64,000 nucleotides of DNA from a bacterium (lineage in GTDB: Bacteria; Zixibacteria; MSB-5A5; GN15; FEB-12), in NCBI GenBank assembly GCA_016708025.1, contig JADJGQ010000004.1, forward strand, positions 62,001 through 126,000, read 5' to 3'. The notes under the pieces are model-generated. The model did no database searches and had not been told where the DNA came from. It saw only the letters and a program-made list of their open reading frames with translations. Position numbers and translations under genes: made by a program. Shown here piece after piece: positions 16,952 through 25,615 of the stretch (the first letter of the stretch is position 1; each line of letters starts with the position of its first letter).

Positions 16952-17868
16952 AGATCGAACGACTGATGTCGGCGGAGCTGCCGTCCGAACAGTCGGCCCT
17001 GCTCCAGACCAGCTCACTTCTCGGTTCGCTTCCGTTCCTCAGGCTCTGGGAAACGGTAGGCGGGAGAGTTGTGGTATGGCGGATGGAGGAGAATGGGAAG
17101 ATCGAAGCGATGCTTCCGGGAGTGGAGTTTCGGGGGAGACCATTCACGCGATTCCAGGCGGCGCCGGACGGATTGTATCTTCGGATGATACGTTCAGACC
17201 AGACCAAAACATCGCTGGACAGCCAGGAGCAGATGCTTGGAGCGATTTCAAAGGCCGGCTATGCGCGAGTTCATCTGACCGACTATTTCCGGGAGTTGGG
17301 GGAGATGGTGCGGATGTCGGTGACGATGCACAGTACGCATCTGATCGAGTTAACCGAGGACTGGGAGCCGCCGGATGCGAGTCTCCGTTCGGAGATACGC
17401 AAAGCAGAGCGGGAGGGAGTGACGATCGGGAGACTCGACCGATCACGCGACCTGAGTGGGTTTCTGGCATTGATGAAGTCGACCGAAAAACGACATGGGA
17501 GAGGGCAGAAATACTCGGACGAGTTTTTTAATGGACTGGCCGGGCTGGCGGAAATTGATGATCGGGTGCGCTGGTATTATCTGTCGCATGACGGGAAGCC
17601 GGTGGTTTCGCAGATCTACTTGATCGAAGGGGAGACCGCGCTCAACTGGCAGATCTATCTGGATAAAGCGTTTTCTCATCTTAAGGCGAATCAGGCGATG
17701 ATGTACCATGCGGCGATGGATTTACGCAAAGTGGGTGTACGGTTTCTGAATATGGGTGCGACGCCGGACGATGCTGAGGGGGTGAAGGTCTACAAGGAGA
17801 AGTGGGGAGGCAGGACGATCGGATATCCGTGCTATGAGCGAATCAGTTTGCTGGGGAGGATCGGCTGA
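16948..17868 (+). CDS. FemAB/GNAT-fold peptidyl or glycan acyltransferase
   Basis: A 306-residue protein of the FemAB-related GNAT family (BioF2-like acetyltransferase domain). Diagnostic segments lie in the second half: FLALMKSTEKRHGRGQKYSDEFF, the core VVSQIYLIEGETALNWQIYLDKAF, then NQAMMYHAAMDLRKVGVRFLNMGATPDDAEGVKVYKEKWGG. Relatives attach amino acids or acyl groups to cell-wall or surface polysaccharide precursors. It overlaps its upstream neighbour by ATGA and is followed directly by three glycosyltransferases, so a role in surface glycan assembly is likely. The exact substrate cannot be read. Confidence 0.82.
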   Translation: MKIERLMSAELPSEQSALLQTSSLLGSLPFLRLWETVGGRVVVWRMEENGKIEAMLPGVEFRGRPFTRFQAAPDGLYLRMIRSDQTKTSLDSQEQMLGAISKAGYARVHLTDYFRELGEMVRMSVTMHSTHLIELTEDWEPPDASLRSEIRKAEREGVTIGRLDRSRDLSGFLALMKSTEKRHGRGQKYSDEFFNGLAGLAEIDDRVRWYYLSHDGKPVVSQIYLIEGETALNWQIYLDKAFSHLKANQAMMYHAAMDLRKVGVRFLNMGATPDDAEGVKVYKEKWGGRTIGYPCYERISLLGRIG

Positions 17869-18935
17869 TGGCTGAGCGGATGCGGGTGTTGCTGCTGGCG
17901 GATGTCGCCTCATTTCATACGGAGAGATATGCGGCGGAATTGCGGCGGCAAGGGTGCTTTGTGCTGATCGCATCGCTGGAGAATGGGCGGATCACGTATC
18001 ATCAACTGAGAAAGCGGGGGCCATTCAGTTCGCTGCACTATGTGCTGGCCTCGACCGAAGTGAATGCGGTGATCAAACGGTTTCAGCCGGATATCATTAA
18101 TCCGCACTATGTGTCGGGGTATGGGTTCACGGCGGCGTTGGCGGGAGCGAAAAAGTATGCGCCGATCGTCACGCATATCTGGGGGTCGGATATCCTGGTC
18201 GTGCCGAAGAAGTCGATCTTTCACCGTCGCAAGACGGCGTACGCCCTGGGGGATGCAGATCTGATAATCGGGGATTCGGATCATCTGGTGGCCGAAGCAG
18301 AGCGGGTGATGCCGATGAAGCGAGCGATCGTGGTGCCATGGGGGATCGAGCGAAAATATCTGTCTTTTCACAAATCTGATTATCATCGCGGGAGACCGCT
18401 TCGAATATTAGTGCCGCGGATGCATGGGCGGGTTTACAACAATCAGTTTATTGTCAAAGCGCTGGCACCGCTGGTACAGGCAGGAGAGGTGGAGTTGACG
18501 TTTCCCTCGTTCGGGCCGGATGCCGGGCTATTCAGATTACTCGCCGACAAAAGTTTCAACTCCGGAATCAAGTATTACGATCGATTGGAGCGAAGCGACC
18601 TGATGAAGCTGTTTGCCGCGCATGATGTCTATCTGTCGGCGGCCTCGACGGATTCATCGCCGGTTTCGCTGATCGAAGCGATGGGGATCGGGTTGGTGCC
18701 GGTAGCGCCGAATATCCCGGGAGTGAAAGAGTGGCTGGGAGTCGGGCATGGGTTTGTGTACGACCTGTTCAATGAGGAGATGCTTCGGGAGAAGATACGC
18801 GGGATAATTTTTTCGAAGAATGATTTTGACGAGATGCGCAGGTCGAATCTTGAGCGAATCAAAAAGACGGCGGTGTTCGAGGAGAATATCGGTCGAGTGG
18901 TCGCGGAGATGCGCGCGCTGGTGAGGAAGAAGTAG
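17868..18935 (+). CDS. Glycosyltransferase family 4
   Basis: 355 residues with the GT-B fold typical of retaining GT4 enzymes, which use nucleotide sugars to extend lipid- or polysaccharide-linked glycans at the cytoplasmic membrane. Seen: MRVLLLADVASFHTERYAAELRRQG at the N-terminus, INPHYVSGYGFTAALAG, HIWGSDILV, and the C-terminal donor site VYLSAASTDSSPVSLIEAMGIGLVPVAPNIPGVKEWL, the GT4 pattern S-x-x-E-A-M-x-x-G with E replacing nothing essential. The start ATG at 17868 overlaps the upstream stop by one base. Confidence 0.88.
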   Translation: MAERMRVLLLADVASFHTERYAAELRRQGCFVLIASLENGRITYHQLRKRGPFSSLHYVLASTEVNAVIKRFQPDIINPHYVSGYGFTAALAGAKKYAPIVTHIWGSDILVVPKKSIFHRRKTAYALGDADLIIGDSDHLVAEAERVMPMKRAIVVPWGIERKYLSFHKSDYHRGRPLRILVPRMHGRVYNNQFIVKALAPLVQAGEVELTFPSFGPDAGLFRLLADKSFNSGIKYYDRLERSDLMKLFAAHDVYLSAASTDSSPVSLIEAMGIGLVPVAPNIPGVKEWLGVGHGFVYDLFNEEMLREKIRGIIFSKNDFDEMRRSNLERIKKTAVFEENIGRVVAEMRALVRKK

Positions 18936-18937
18936 AG

Positions 18938-20170
18938 ATGCCGCGCGTGTTGTTGGTCTGCTACTATTTTCCGCCGCTCGGGCTGGCGGGGGTGAGCCGT
19001 CCGCTGAATCTATTCAGGCACCTTCCGGCGTATGGATATGATTGTCATGTGCTGACGGTCAAGCCGGTGGCGTATCGGAAATATGCGCCGGAGCTGTTGG
19101 AGGGATTGGATCGGAAGAAGATCTTTCGAGCGGGGAGTCGCGATCCGCAGCGGTTGATGTATTTGCTGGGGATACGGGAGGTGAATCCGAAGACGATCGC
19201 GCGCGGTTCGAAAGTCGGTGAGTCGCTTTTTCCGGATTCAAAGGTTGGTTGGGTGAATGCGGCAGTGCGGTTGGGAAAAAAGTTGCATGCGATGCATGGA
19301 TACGATGCGATCATCTCTACCTCGCCGCCGATATCATCGCATCTGGTGGGGATGAAGCTGGCGAAAGTGTGCGGAATCAAATGGGTGGCGGATTTCAGAG
19401 ATCCCTGGACGGTGGCGCCGGTTGAGACTGCATACTCGAATGAGGGGATGATGGCGAAGGGGAAAGCGCTCAAGGCGGAAATAGTAAAGGGAGTCTCGGC
19501 GCTGGTGGGGGTGAATAAAACGATTGTCGACTATCTGGGGAGAGGGGAAGTGATCAGTAATGGGTTTGATCCGGAGGTCGCCAAGGGATGGGGAGTACCG
19601 ACTGATCGCGAAAAATTCTCGATCGGGCTGCTCGGGGGATTTTCCGAAGAGATGCCGGTTGAGCCGCTGTTACGGGTGGTGCAGAGAGTAATTGAGAGCG
19701 GAAGTGTCGGGAAAGAGCAGATTGAGATTCTGCAGGTGGGGGATGTCGACAAAAACTGGCTGGGGGGACTAGCGACGAAGTATGGTTTGGTCGAGAACGT
19801 GAAGATGTACGGGGTGCGACCGCGCGAAGAGACGGTCAGAATACTGTCGTCCTGTGCCATGATGTATGTTGGGTTGTCGGAAAAGTTGTCGGGGGCGACA
19901 ACCTCGCGGGTCTTTGATATGCTGGCATCGGGACGACCGATACTGGCGTATGCAGGCGCGGGGAGCGAGCTGGCATTGCAGGTGAAGCAATCGGAACATT
20001 GTCTGTTTGGGGAGAAAAGCGAAGATGAAGCCGTTAGGGTTGTTGAATCCCTGGTAAGGAAATATCGAGCGGGCGAACTGAGAATCGAGCCGATGCCGGA
20101 GTATGCGATGGTGCACGCGTGGCCGCGTAAAGCAGAGCAGTATGCGGAGCTCCTGAGGCGGCTTGGATGA
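18938..20170 (+). CDS. Glycosyltransferase family 4-like
   Basis: 410 residues, GT-B fold. The N-terminus VLLVCYYFPPLGLAGVSRPLNLFRHLPAYGYDCHVLTVKP is typical of WcaI-like GT4 enzymes; SPPISSHLVGMKLAKVCGIKWVADFRDPW follows. The C-terminal half has ISNGFDPE, then the donor-binding part MYVGLSEKLSGATTSRVFDMLASGRPILAYAGAGSE. Two bases separate it from the previous gene. It probably adds one sugar in the same surface glycan. Donor and acceptor are unknown. Confidence 0.87.
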   Translation: MPRVLLVCYYFPPLGLAGVSRPLNLFRHLPAYGYDCHVLTVKPVAYRKYAPELLEGLDRKKIFRAGSRDPQRLMYLLGIREVNPKTIARGSKVGESLFPDSKVGWVNAAVRLGKKLHAMHGYDAIISTSPPISSHLVGMKLAKVCGIKWVADFRDPWTVAPVETAYSNEGMMAKGKALKAEIVKGVSALVGVNKTIVDYLGRGEVISNGFDPEVAKGWGVPTDREKFSIGLLGGFSEEMPVEPLLRVVQRVIESGSVGKEQIEILQVGDVDKNWLGGLATKYGLVENVKMYGVRPREETVRILSSCAMMYVGLSEKLSGATTSRVFDMLASGRPILAYAGAGSELALQVKQSEHCLFGEKSEDEAVRVVESLVRKYRAGELRIEPMPEYAMVHAWPRKAEQYAELLRRLG

Positions 20171-21033
20171 GCAGGCCGAAGCTATCTGTGGTGCTGATAG
20201 TCTGGGAGGGGATGCGGTTTCTGCCGGATTGCCTGCGGACATTGAGTGAAGATCTGCGAGAGATCTCGCATGAGGTGATCGCGATCGATAATGGGTCAAG
20301 CGATGGTTCGGCGGAGTATATCGCAAAAGAGTATCAGTCGATAATACTGATTCGCAATGGGGAGAATCTCGGGTTCGCGAAGGCGGTCAATCAGGGGATA
20401 GAAAGATCGACCGCCGATTACATTCTTTTGCTCAATCAGGATATTCGGGTGAAGAGAGGGGCGATCGCTGCGCTACTGACCAAAATTGAGAGTGACAAGT
20501 CGCTCGGGGTAGTCGGGCCGAAGTTTGTCGGGTTTGATGGCGTGACGCAACAGTCGGCGCGGAGCTTCCCGGGGATCCGCCATGTCTGGTACAAGTTCTT
20601 GCTCCTCTCGGAGCTTTTCCCCCGTCACAAAGAGTTCGGATCATGGAAGATGAGTTGGTTTGATCATGAGAGCGAACTGGAAGTCGATCAGCCGATGGGG
20701 GCGGCGCTGATGATTAGGCGTGAAGTGATCGAGCGGGTGGGGAAATTCGACGAGCAGTTTCCGATATTTTTCAATGATGTGGATTTCTGTCGGCGGGTCA
20801 GTGACGCGGGGTATCGACTGTTATACTATCCGTCTGCAGTGATAGAGCATTATGTGGGAGGGTCGACGCGGCGGTATCCGCTCAAAATGAAGTGGGAGTC
20901 GCACAAATCGATGTATCGCTATCTGGCGAAATACAATCCGTGGTATCTTCGCCCGGCGCTCTGGCTGACCGGGCTGATTTTGTTGCTTGGTGTAATCCCG
21001 GCGCTTCTGTTATCTCGACGTAAAGCTACTTAA
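20167..21033 (+). CDS. Glycosyltransferase family 2 (rhamnosyltransferase-like)
   Basis: 288 residues, GT-A fold. Seen: LSVVLIVWEGMRFLPDCLRTL, the nucleotide site IDNGSSDGSAEY, GFAKAVNQGIERS, and LLLNQDIRVKRG in place of DxD, then DQPMGAALMIRREVIERVGKFDEQFPIFFNDVDFCRRVSDAGYRLLYYPSAVIEHYVGGSTRRYP. WbbL/RfbF-type rhamnosyltransferases look like this. A hydrophobic C-terminal segment suggests membrane anchoring. It overlaps the upstream gene by ATGA, and its last eight bases overlap the end of the convergent C25 peptidase gene. Confidence 0.88.
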   Translation: MSRPKLSVVLIVWEGMRFLPDCLRTLSEDLREISHEVIAIDNGSSDGSAEYIAKEYQSIILIRNGENLGFAKAVNQGIERSTADYILLLNQDIRVKRGAIAALLTKIESDKSLGVVGPKFVGFDGVTQQSARSFPGIRHVWYKFLLLSELFPRHKEFGSWKMSWFDHESELEVDQPMGAALMIRREVIERVGKFDEQFPIFFNDVDFCRRVSDAGYRLLYYPSAVIEHYVGGSTRRYPLKMKWESHKSMYRYLAKYNPWYLRPALWLTGLILLLGVIPALLLSRRKAT

Positions 21034-23277
21034 GCAGTAGCATCTTCTTCGTTTCAGAAAAAACTCCAGCGTTCAATCGATAGAGATATACTCCGGCTGA
21101 GAGATTCTCTGCATTCCAGATGACCGTATGGTCGCCAGCGGCCATCTCAGAGTTGACGGGGACGGCCACAACCTGTCCGAGAAGGTTGTAGATCGTGAGT
21201 GAGACTTCGGCCCGCGAAGGGAGCGAGAAGTTTATCTGGGTCGACGGATTAAACGGGTTGGGATAATTCTGCGCCAGAGCGAATGATCCGGGGAGCGGTT
21301 GGTTATCGTCGACATCGGTGACGATCGAGCCGCTCAGGTAGCCACGGCTGACAGTGAAGCCGGGTTTCACCACCGAGATGTTGTAGATGAATGACGGGTC
21401 GAGATCGGCAGTGAAGGTAACGCGACCGGAGAGGTCGGTGATCGTTGATTCAATCAGGCTGTCTGCCATGGAAAGGGTGACCTCGCAATTGGCGAGCGGC
21501 TGATTGTCCGCAGTGACGATCACTGTTTTCGGGTCATCCAGATCGGCGGCGAATGTCGCGGTGGCGGGGATCGACTGATAAACGCGAAGGGCAGGGTCGC
21601 CCAGATAATTCAGGCCATAGACCATGTCGCGATAGAAGTAGAGCGCGCTTTTCGCGCCATACATCGCCCGGACGGCGGGGCGATCGGGATGGGCGAAGAG
21701 GGAGTCGAAGAATGCCTGTTGCAGCATATAGCTGGTGCCGACCCAACCCCATCGCGAGTGGCCGACGAATCCAACCGCACCGTTTGGATCGGCCAGCAAG
21801 GTCTGGGCGAAGTTAGGGGGGCATTAAAATAGGGTTGGTCGCAATCAAACTGAGTGTTGTCGCAGGCGAGGGAATAGTAGAAAGCGGGTTTTCCCTGCGC
21901 GGTCATATCGGCGATGGCGCCATGCCCGCCGACCGGTTCGGTCAGCATGATGGTCTTGGGCCATTCGTTGTAGTTGGCGGATTTCAATACAAAGCCATCG
22001 GAGCGGCCATGCGCGATGATATTTACGATCCCATAACCGGACTCCGTCACCTGACCAAGCTCTGCGGGCGGGAGATTGGAAGGAGCGGGATCATCGCCGC
22101 GATCGGCCTCGACGCCGGAGATGGTGTCGAGTGAGAAGTTTGGCGGATAGGCGGAAGCGATCTGGTTATGCTGGCCATCGTTGAGGTCGCGCATCTGGTC
22201 GGATGAATAGAAAAAAGCGCGGGTGAGCCAGTCGCGGTTTTCGCCGGGATTGGATTCATAGCCGATCAGTTTATTGGTATACGCGAGGAAATCCTCGGCG
22301 CGATCAAAGGGGAGCCGTCCGACCAACAGTTCGGGAGTGATATCCGCAACATCATCGAGCCGTTCGCCCCAGGTATTGTCGTGATCGCGATCCCAATTGC
22401 CATTCAGGTCGGCGAAATAGAGATCGCAGATCTGCAGGTTGACCGGAGAGATGGCGGTGTCGCTATGGTTGGTGTAGTGGTACGCGAGACGGATCGGGAC
22501 GACGGTTTCATCACCGGCCAGCAGGAGATAACTGCCGGGATCGGCGTAGTTGGCTTTGAGATATTCACGGATCTGTTCGGCCGGATCAACGCCGGCGGAG
22601 GTGGCGAGAATCGACTCAACAGTGACGATGCGCGCATGGTAGCCGGTCGCAATACGGTATTGCTTGAGCGGCTCAAGCGAAGGGGCCATCGCCTGCGAAG
22701 TGATGATCAGGTACTGCGGCGCAGAAGAGCCATCATCAGGCGACTGCTGCAACAGGTGATCGGTCGACGAATAGGGGAGAAGCGCGGCGGCATCGATCTC
22801 GCGGTCACCGACCGTGATCGTGATGGAACTGTTGAGAGAGAGTATGCTTTCGGCGCTGTTCGTATAGGGGAAAAGAAGAATGTCAGCGTAACGAGTGCCG
22901 TTGCGGACGATCTCTCCCTGCACTGATCCGGGTGAAGTGAGGGTCGGGTAGCCCTGACGAATGATCGCCGGATCATAGGTGTGATAGTCGGAAGTGGGGG
23001 AGTCTTCGACAAAGGTCAAATCTGCAATCATCAGTTGTTCGGCGGCGGTGAAGCGAATGTCGGCGATCGATTCGTCTGACTGTAGTTCGATCAAGTATCG
23101 CTGAGCGGCAAAAGAACCATTGGCGCCGAGCGAAATGGACGGCCAGTCGCTGTACGAAAAAACTCTATCGGCGGAATTGTATTGGATCGCAGATTGATCG
23201 ATCAGCAGTGTCGCGCCCGAGGCTCCGGTCACTCCCGTAACCATCGCCAACAACAGACTCAAAAGCTCTCTCTTCAC
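21026..23277 (-). CDS. Gingipain-type C25 cysteine peptidase, frameshifted at a G6 tract
   Basis: The first frame (from ATG 23277) gives a signal peptide, a prodomain and the Peptidase_C25 caspase-like fold: YLIITSQAMAPSLEPLKQYRIATGY, SYLLLAGDETVVP, VGRLPFDR, catalytic His in NIIAHGRSDGF (about residue 422) and Cys in YSLACDNTQFD (about 471). At the run of six G (21816-21821 on the plus strand) the frame breaks; with one more base it continues FNAPPNFAQTLLADPNGAVGFVGHSRWG to 21026. The rest has an Ig-like repeat and the sorting tail YPNPFNPSTQINFSLPSRAE...KKMLLLK. The whole would be about 750 residues and secreted. Sequencing error, pseudogene and slippage switching are all possible. Confidence 0.85.
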
Positions 23278-23638
23278 CGTGTACCCCTGTTTCAGGTTGA
23301 ACCCGACGCTCTAGAGTGCATGCCGGATGCCGGACCATTGGGGAGTCGTTTGGTCGGTGAAGAGCTGGATAAACGGTTGATTTCAAAGAGGTTCAGTTTC
23401 GGGCACTAAGTGGGAATTCTCTGGAATAGCAAATCGGTATTGGGGATGGCCACGGAATGTAGGGGGGTGACTACAAGTTTGGCGGGGAGCCGAATTTGAG
23501 ATTGTGGAAAAGTGGAGATTGTCTCTTGGCCGCTAAGTGGCAAGCGGTTTGCCGGTTTTGAGTTTTTAATCGGTGATTTCTCGATGTACGATAAAGGTTT
23601 AAGGTTGAACTTTTTTCTAATACGGGGGAAGAAATATC
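23278..23638. other. Divergent intergenic region before mraZ
   Basis: About 360 bases between the leftward C25 peptidase gene and the rightward dcw promoter. No gene is visible. Several AAGTGG-like words occur (23408-23415, 23504-23515 as GTGGAAAAGTGG, 23533-23540), similar to the boxes next to the mraZ promoter, which could be distant MraZ sites or chance. Confidence 0.4.
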
Positions 23639-23667
23639 TTGACAGTGGTGGGAGAAAAGTGATAAAT
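23639..23667 (+). promoter_or_regulatory. Sigma70-type promoter of the dcw cluster
   Basis: TTGACA at 23639-23644 is a perfect -35 box. GATAAA (23661-23666) 16 bases later is an acceptable -10 box. The mraZ start codon follows 45 bases downstream. GTGG words in the spacer suggest control by MraZ itself. Confidence 0.65.
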
Positions 23668-23701
23668 AAGGCTAACTCTGGGTATTAGTGGTTCAAAGTG
23701 G
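23645..23701 (+). promoter_or_regulatory. Putative MraZ-binding GTGG boxes
   Basis: GTGGTGGG at 23645-23652 and AAAAGTG at 23655-23661 lie between the -35 and -10 boxes; GTGG at 23688-23691 and 23698-23701 are exactly 10 bases apart, just before the ribosome binding site. MraZ is known to bind direct repeats of TGGG or AAGTGG-like boxes spaced by about one helical turn in its own promoter, so this arrangement fits. Confidence 0.5.
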
Positions 23702-23711
23702 AGGATTTCTC

Positions 23712-24185
23712 TTGACCGGCTTTTGTGGACAGTTCCAAACGACCCTCGATGACAAGGGGCGTTTCGCGTTGCCTGCGAAGCTACGGTCGGTCCGGGGGAT
23801 GTCCGAAGAGCCACTGCTGGATGGGAACATCACCCTGACCAAAGGTCTGGATGGCTGTTTGACTCTATATCCGGAGCCGGAGTGGGCAGAGATACAGAAC
23901 CGCCTGGCATCGCTCAGTTTCACACAAAAGGATTTCCGCTTTTTCAGTCGCGAGTTTTATGCAGCGGCCACGGTTGTGGCTCCGGATAAAAACGGCCGCA
24001 TCCTGGTACCATCGCATTTGGTGGCGGAGGCGGGGCTGAAGAAGGAGTTGCTGGTGATCGGTGTGAACCGTTGGGTAGAAATATGGAATCCTGAGCGCTA
24101 CCAGTATTACAAGCAGCAGTACACCCGCAGTTACGAGGAAGTAGCGGAACGATTGTTCATGGGCGATGACCGCGAACGAACCTGA
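23712..24185 (+). CDS. mraZ: MraZ, DNA-binding regulator of the dcw cluster
   Basis: About 157 residues, AbrB-like double-psi fold that forms ring-shaped oligomers and represses its own cluster. Two half-domains are seen: GQFQTTLDDKGRFALPAKLR and later ATVVAPDKNGRILVPSHLVAEAGLKKELLVIGVNRWVEIWNPERY. I chose TTG at 23712 because GGAGG lies seven bases before it and the protein then begins MTGFCGQF like other MraZ proteins. A GTG at 23688 in the same frame falls inside the presumed operator. It is the first gene of the division cluster and overlaps rsmH by 20 bases. Confidence 0.93.
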   Translation: MTGFCGQFQTTLDDKGRFALPAKLRSVRGMSEEPLLDGNITLTKGLDGCLTLYPEPEWAEIQNRLASLSFTQKDFRFFSREFYAAATVVAPDKNGRILVPSHLVAEAGLKKELLVIGVNRWVEIWNPERYQYYKQQYTRSYEEVAERLFMGDDRERT

Positions 24186-25110
24186 TGGGTATCATCAGCC
24201 GGTCTTGGCTGATGTCGTGGTCTCACTATTGATCACAGATCGTGAGGGGGCTTATCTCGATCTGACGGCGGGGGGCGGAGGTCACCTGAAAAGGTTGGCC
24301 GGAGCGTTGGGCGCTCACGCACGACTGTACGGGATCGACCGGGATCCGGAAGCGATCCGCCGCGCGACCGACGAACTGTCACACTTCAAACAATCACATC
24401 AGATCATTCAGGCTTCGTTCGGCGATCTCGCCGAGGTGGCGAAGCAGTTTTCAGATAGCGCTTTTGCGGGGATCCTGCTGGATCTCGGAGTATCATCGCG
24501 ACAGATCGATGATCCGGGACGGGGGTTCTCGTTTCGACAGGAAGGTCCGTTGGATATGCGCATGGACCCGTCATCGGAAACGACGGCGGCGGAGTTGATA
24601 CAGCAGAGCAGTGAGCGGCAGTTGACCGAGATGCTGCGCTCATACGGAGAAGAGAAACAGGCCGCGCGAGTGGCCAGGGCGATCGTCAAGGAAAGACAGC
24701 GAGAGATGATACGGACCACCACTCAGCTAGCATCGGTTGTCTCCTCGGTCATTCATCCCCCCCATCAGGTCAAATCGATCGCGCGGGTTTTCCAGGCGCT
24801 TCGGATCGCAGTGAATGGTGAACTGGAGCAGTTGGAGGCGGTGCTTCCGGCGGCGTACAGTTTGCTGGCGCCGGGCGGTCGGATGGCGGTGATCTCCTAT
24901 CATTCTCTGGAGGACCGGCTGGTGAAGCGGTTTTTGCAGCAAAAGGCGAATCCGCCCTGTGTTTGTCCGCCGCGGTTACCGATTTGTCAGTGCGATCGGA
25001 CGCCGACCATGAAATTGATCACGCGGAAACCGATAGAGCCGGACGAGGCGGAGATCGCGTCGAACTCGCGCGCCCGTTCCGCCAAACTTCGAGTGGGGGA
25101 GAGGCTGTAG
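24166..25110 (+). CDS. rsmH: 16S rRNA (cytosine(1402)-N4)-methyltransferase
   Basis: Methylates N4 of C1402 in the ribosomal decoding centre using S-adenosylmethionine. The 314 residues carry the family pattern: YHQPVLADVVVSLL, SAM loop LDLTAGGGGHLKRL, IDRDPEAIRRA, GILLDLGVSSRQIDDPGRGFSF, GPLDMRMD, RVFQALRIAVNGELEQLE, and VISYHSLEDRLVKRF followed by a C-x-C-x-P zinc-like segment. Standard length. Its start lies inside mraZ, so translation is probably coupled. Confidence 0.96.
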   Translation: MTANEPDGYHQPVLADVVVSLLITDREGAYLDLTAGGGGHLKRLAGALGAHARLYGIDRDPEAIRRATDELSHFKQSHQIIQASFGDLAEVAKQFSDSAFAGILLDLGVSSRQIDDPGRGFSFRQEGPLDMRMDPSSETTAAELIQQSSERQLTEMLRSYGEEKQAARVARAIVKERQREMIRTTTQLASVVSSVIHPPHQVKSIARVFQALRIAVNGELEQLEAVLPAAYSLLAPGGRMAVISYHSLEDRLVKRFLQQKANPPCVCPPRLPICQCDRTPTMKLITRKPIEPDEAEIASNSRARSAKLRVGERL

Positions 25111-25111
25111 C

Positions 25112-25615
25112 ATGGCGGATTCGGTCCGGAAATTCAAAGAGACAGTTGAGTTCCAGCAGGGGTTCGTGACGCGGATCCGACAGCACCGTCATTTCGGCAT
25201 AGCGGTCATCAGTGCGACGCTGATCCTGGTGGCCTGCATACATATCTGGCAGCGGGTGCATGTGATCCACCTGGTCCAGGAAGTGGATGCGCTGAAAGGA
25301 CAGAATGCGCTGATGGTGGATGAGACCAAAAAGGCGCAGATGGATATTGCCGGGCTGACCCGTGCCACGCGCATTTCGGTTTGTGCGGCGGAATCGCTGG
25401 GGCTGGAGCCGATCGCGGCGGACCGTCTGTATACGATCCAGTTGCAGAGCGAAAAAGTGATCCATAAGGACAGCACCGACGAATTTGCGGCGGTGATGTC
25501 ATCGATAAAGCGGGTGGCAGATTTTATGCCGGTGATGAGCGAAGCGAGCGCCGGTTCCAGTGAACTTCGACCGATCAAATTCGATTCGATCGAGAGCCGG
25601 AAGGATATCCGATGA
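25112..25615 (+). CDS. ftsL: FtsL-like cell division protein
   Basis: 167 residues in the ftsL position between rsmH and ftsI. One membrane segment (about residues 29-46, FGIAVISATLILVACIHIW) is followed by a heptad-type coiled coil (VHVIHLVQEVDALKGQNALMVDETKKAQMDIAGL) as in FtsL, which pairs with FtsB and FtsQ to activate FtsI/FtsW. Sequence similarity in this family is always low, so the call rests on topology and position. The C-terminal extension of about 70 residues is longer than usual. It starts one base after the rsmH stop and overlaps ftsI by ATGA. Confidence 0.82.
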   Translation: MADSVRKFKETVEFQQGFVTRIRQHRHFGIAVISATLILVACIHIWQRVHVIHLVQEVDALKGQNALMVDETKKAQMDIAGLTRATRISVCAAESLGLEPIAADRLYTIQLQSEKVIHKDSTDEFAAVMSSIKRVADFMPVMSEASAGSSELRPIKFDSIESRKDIR

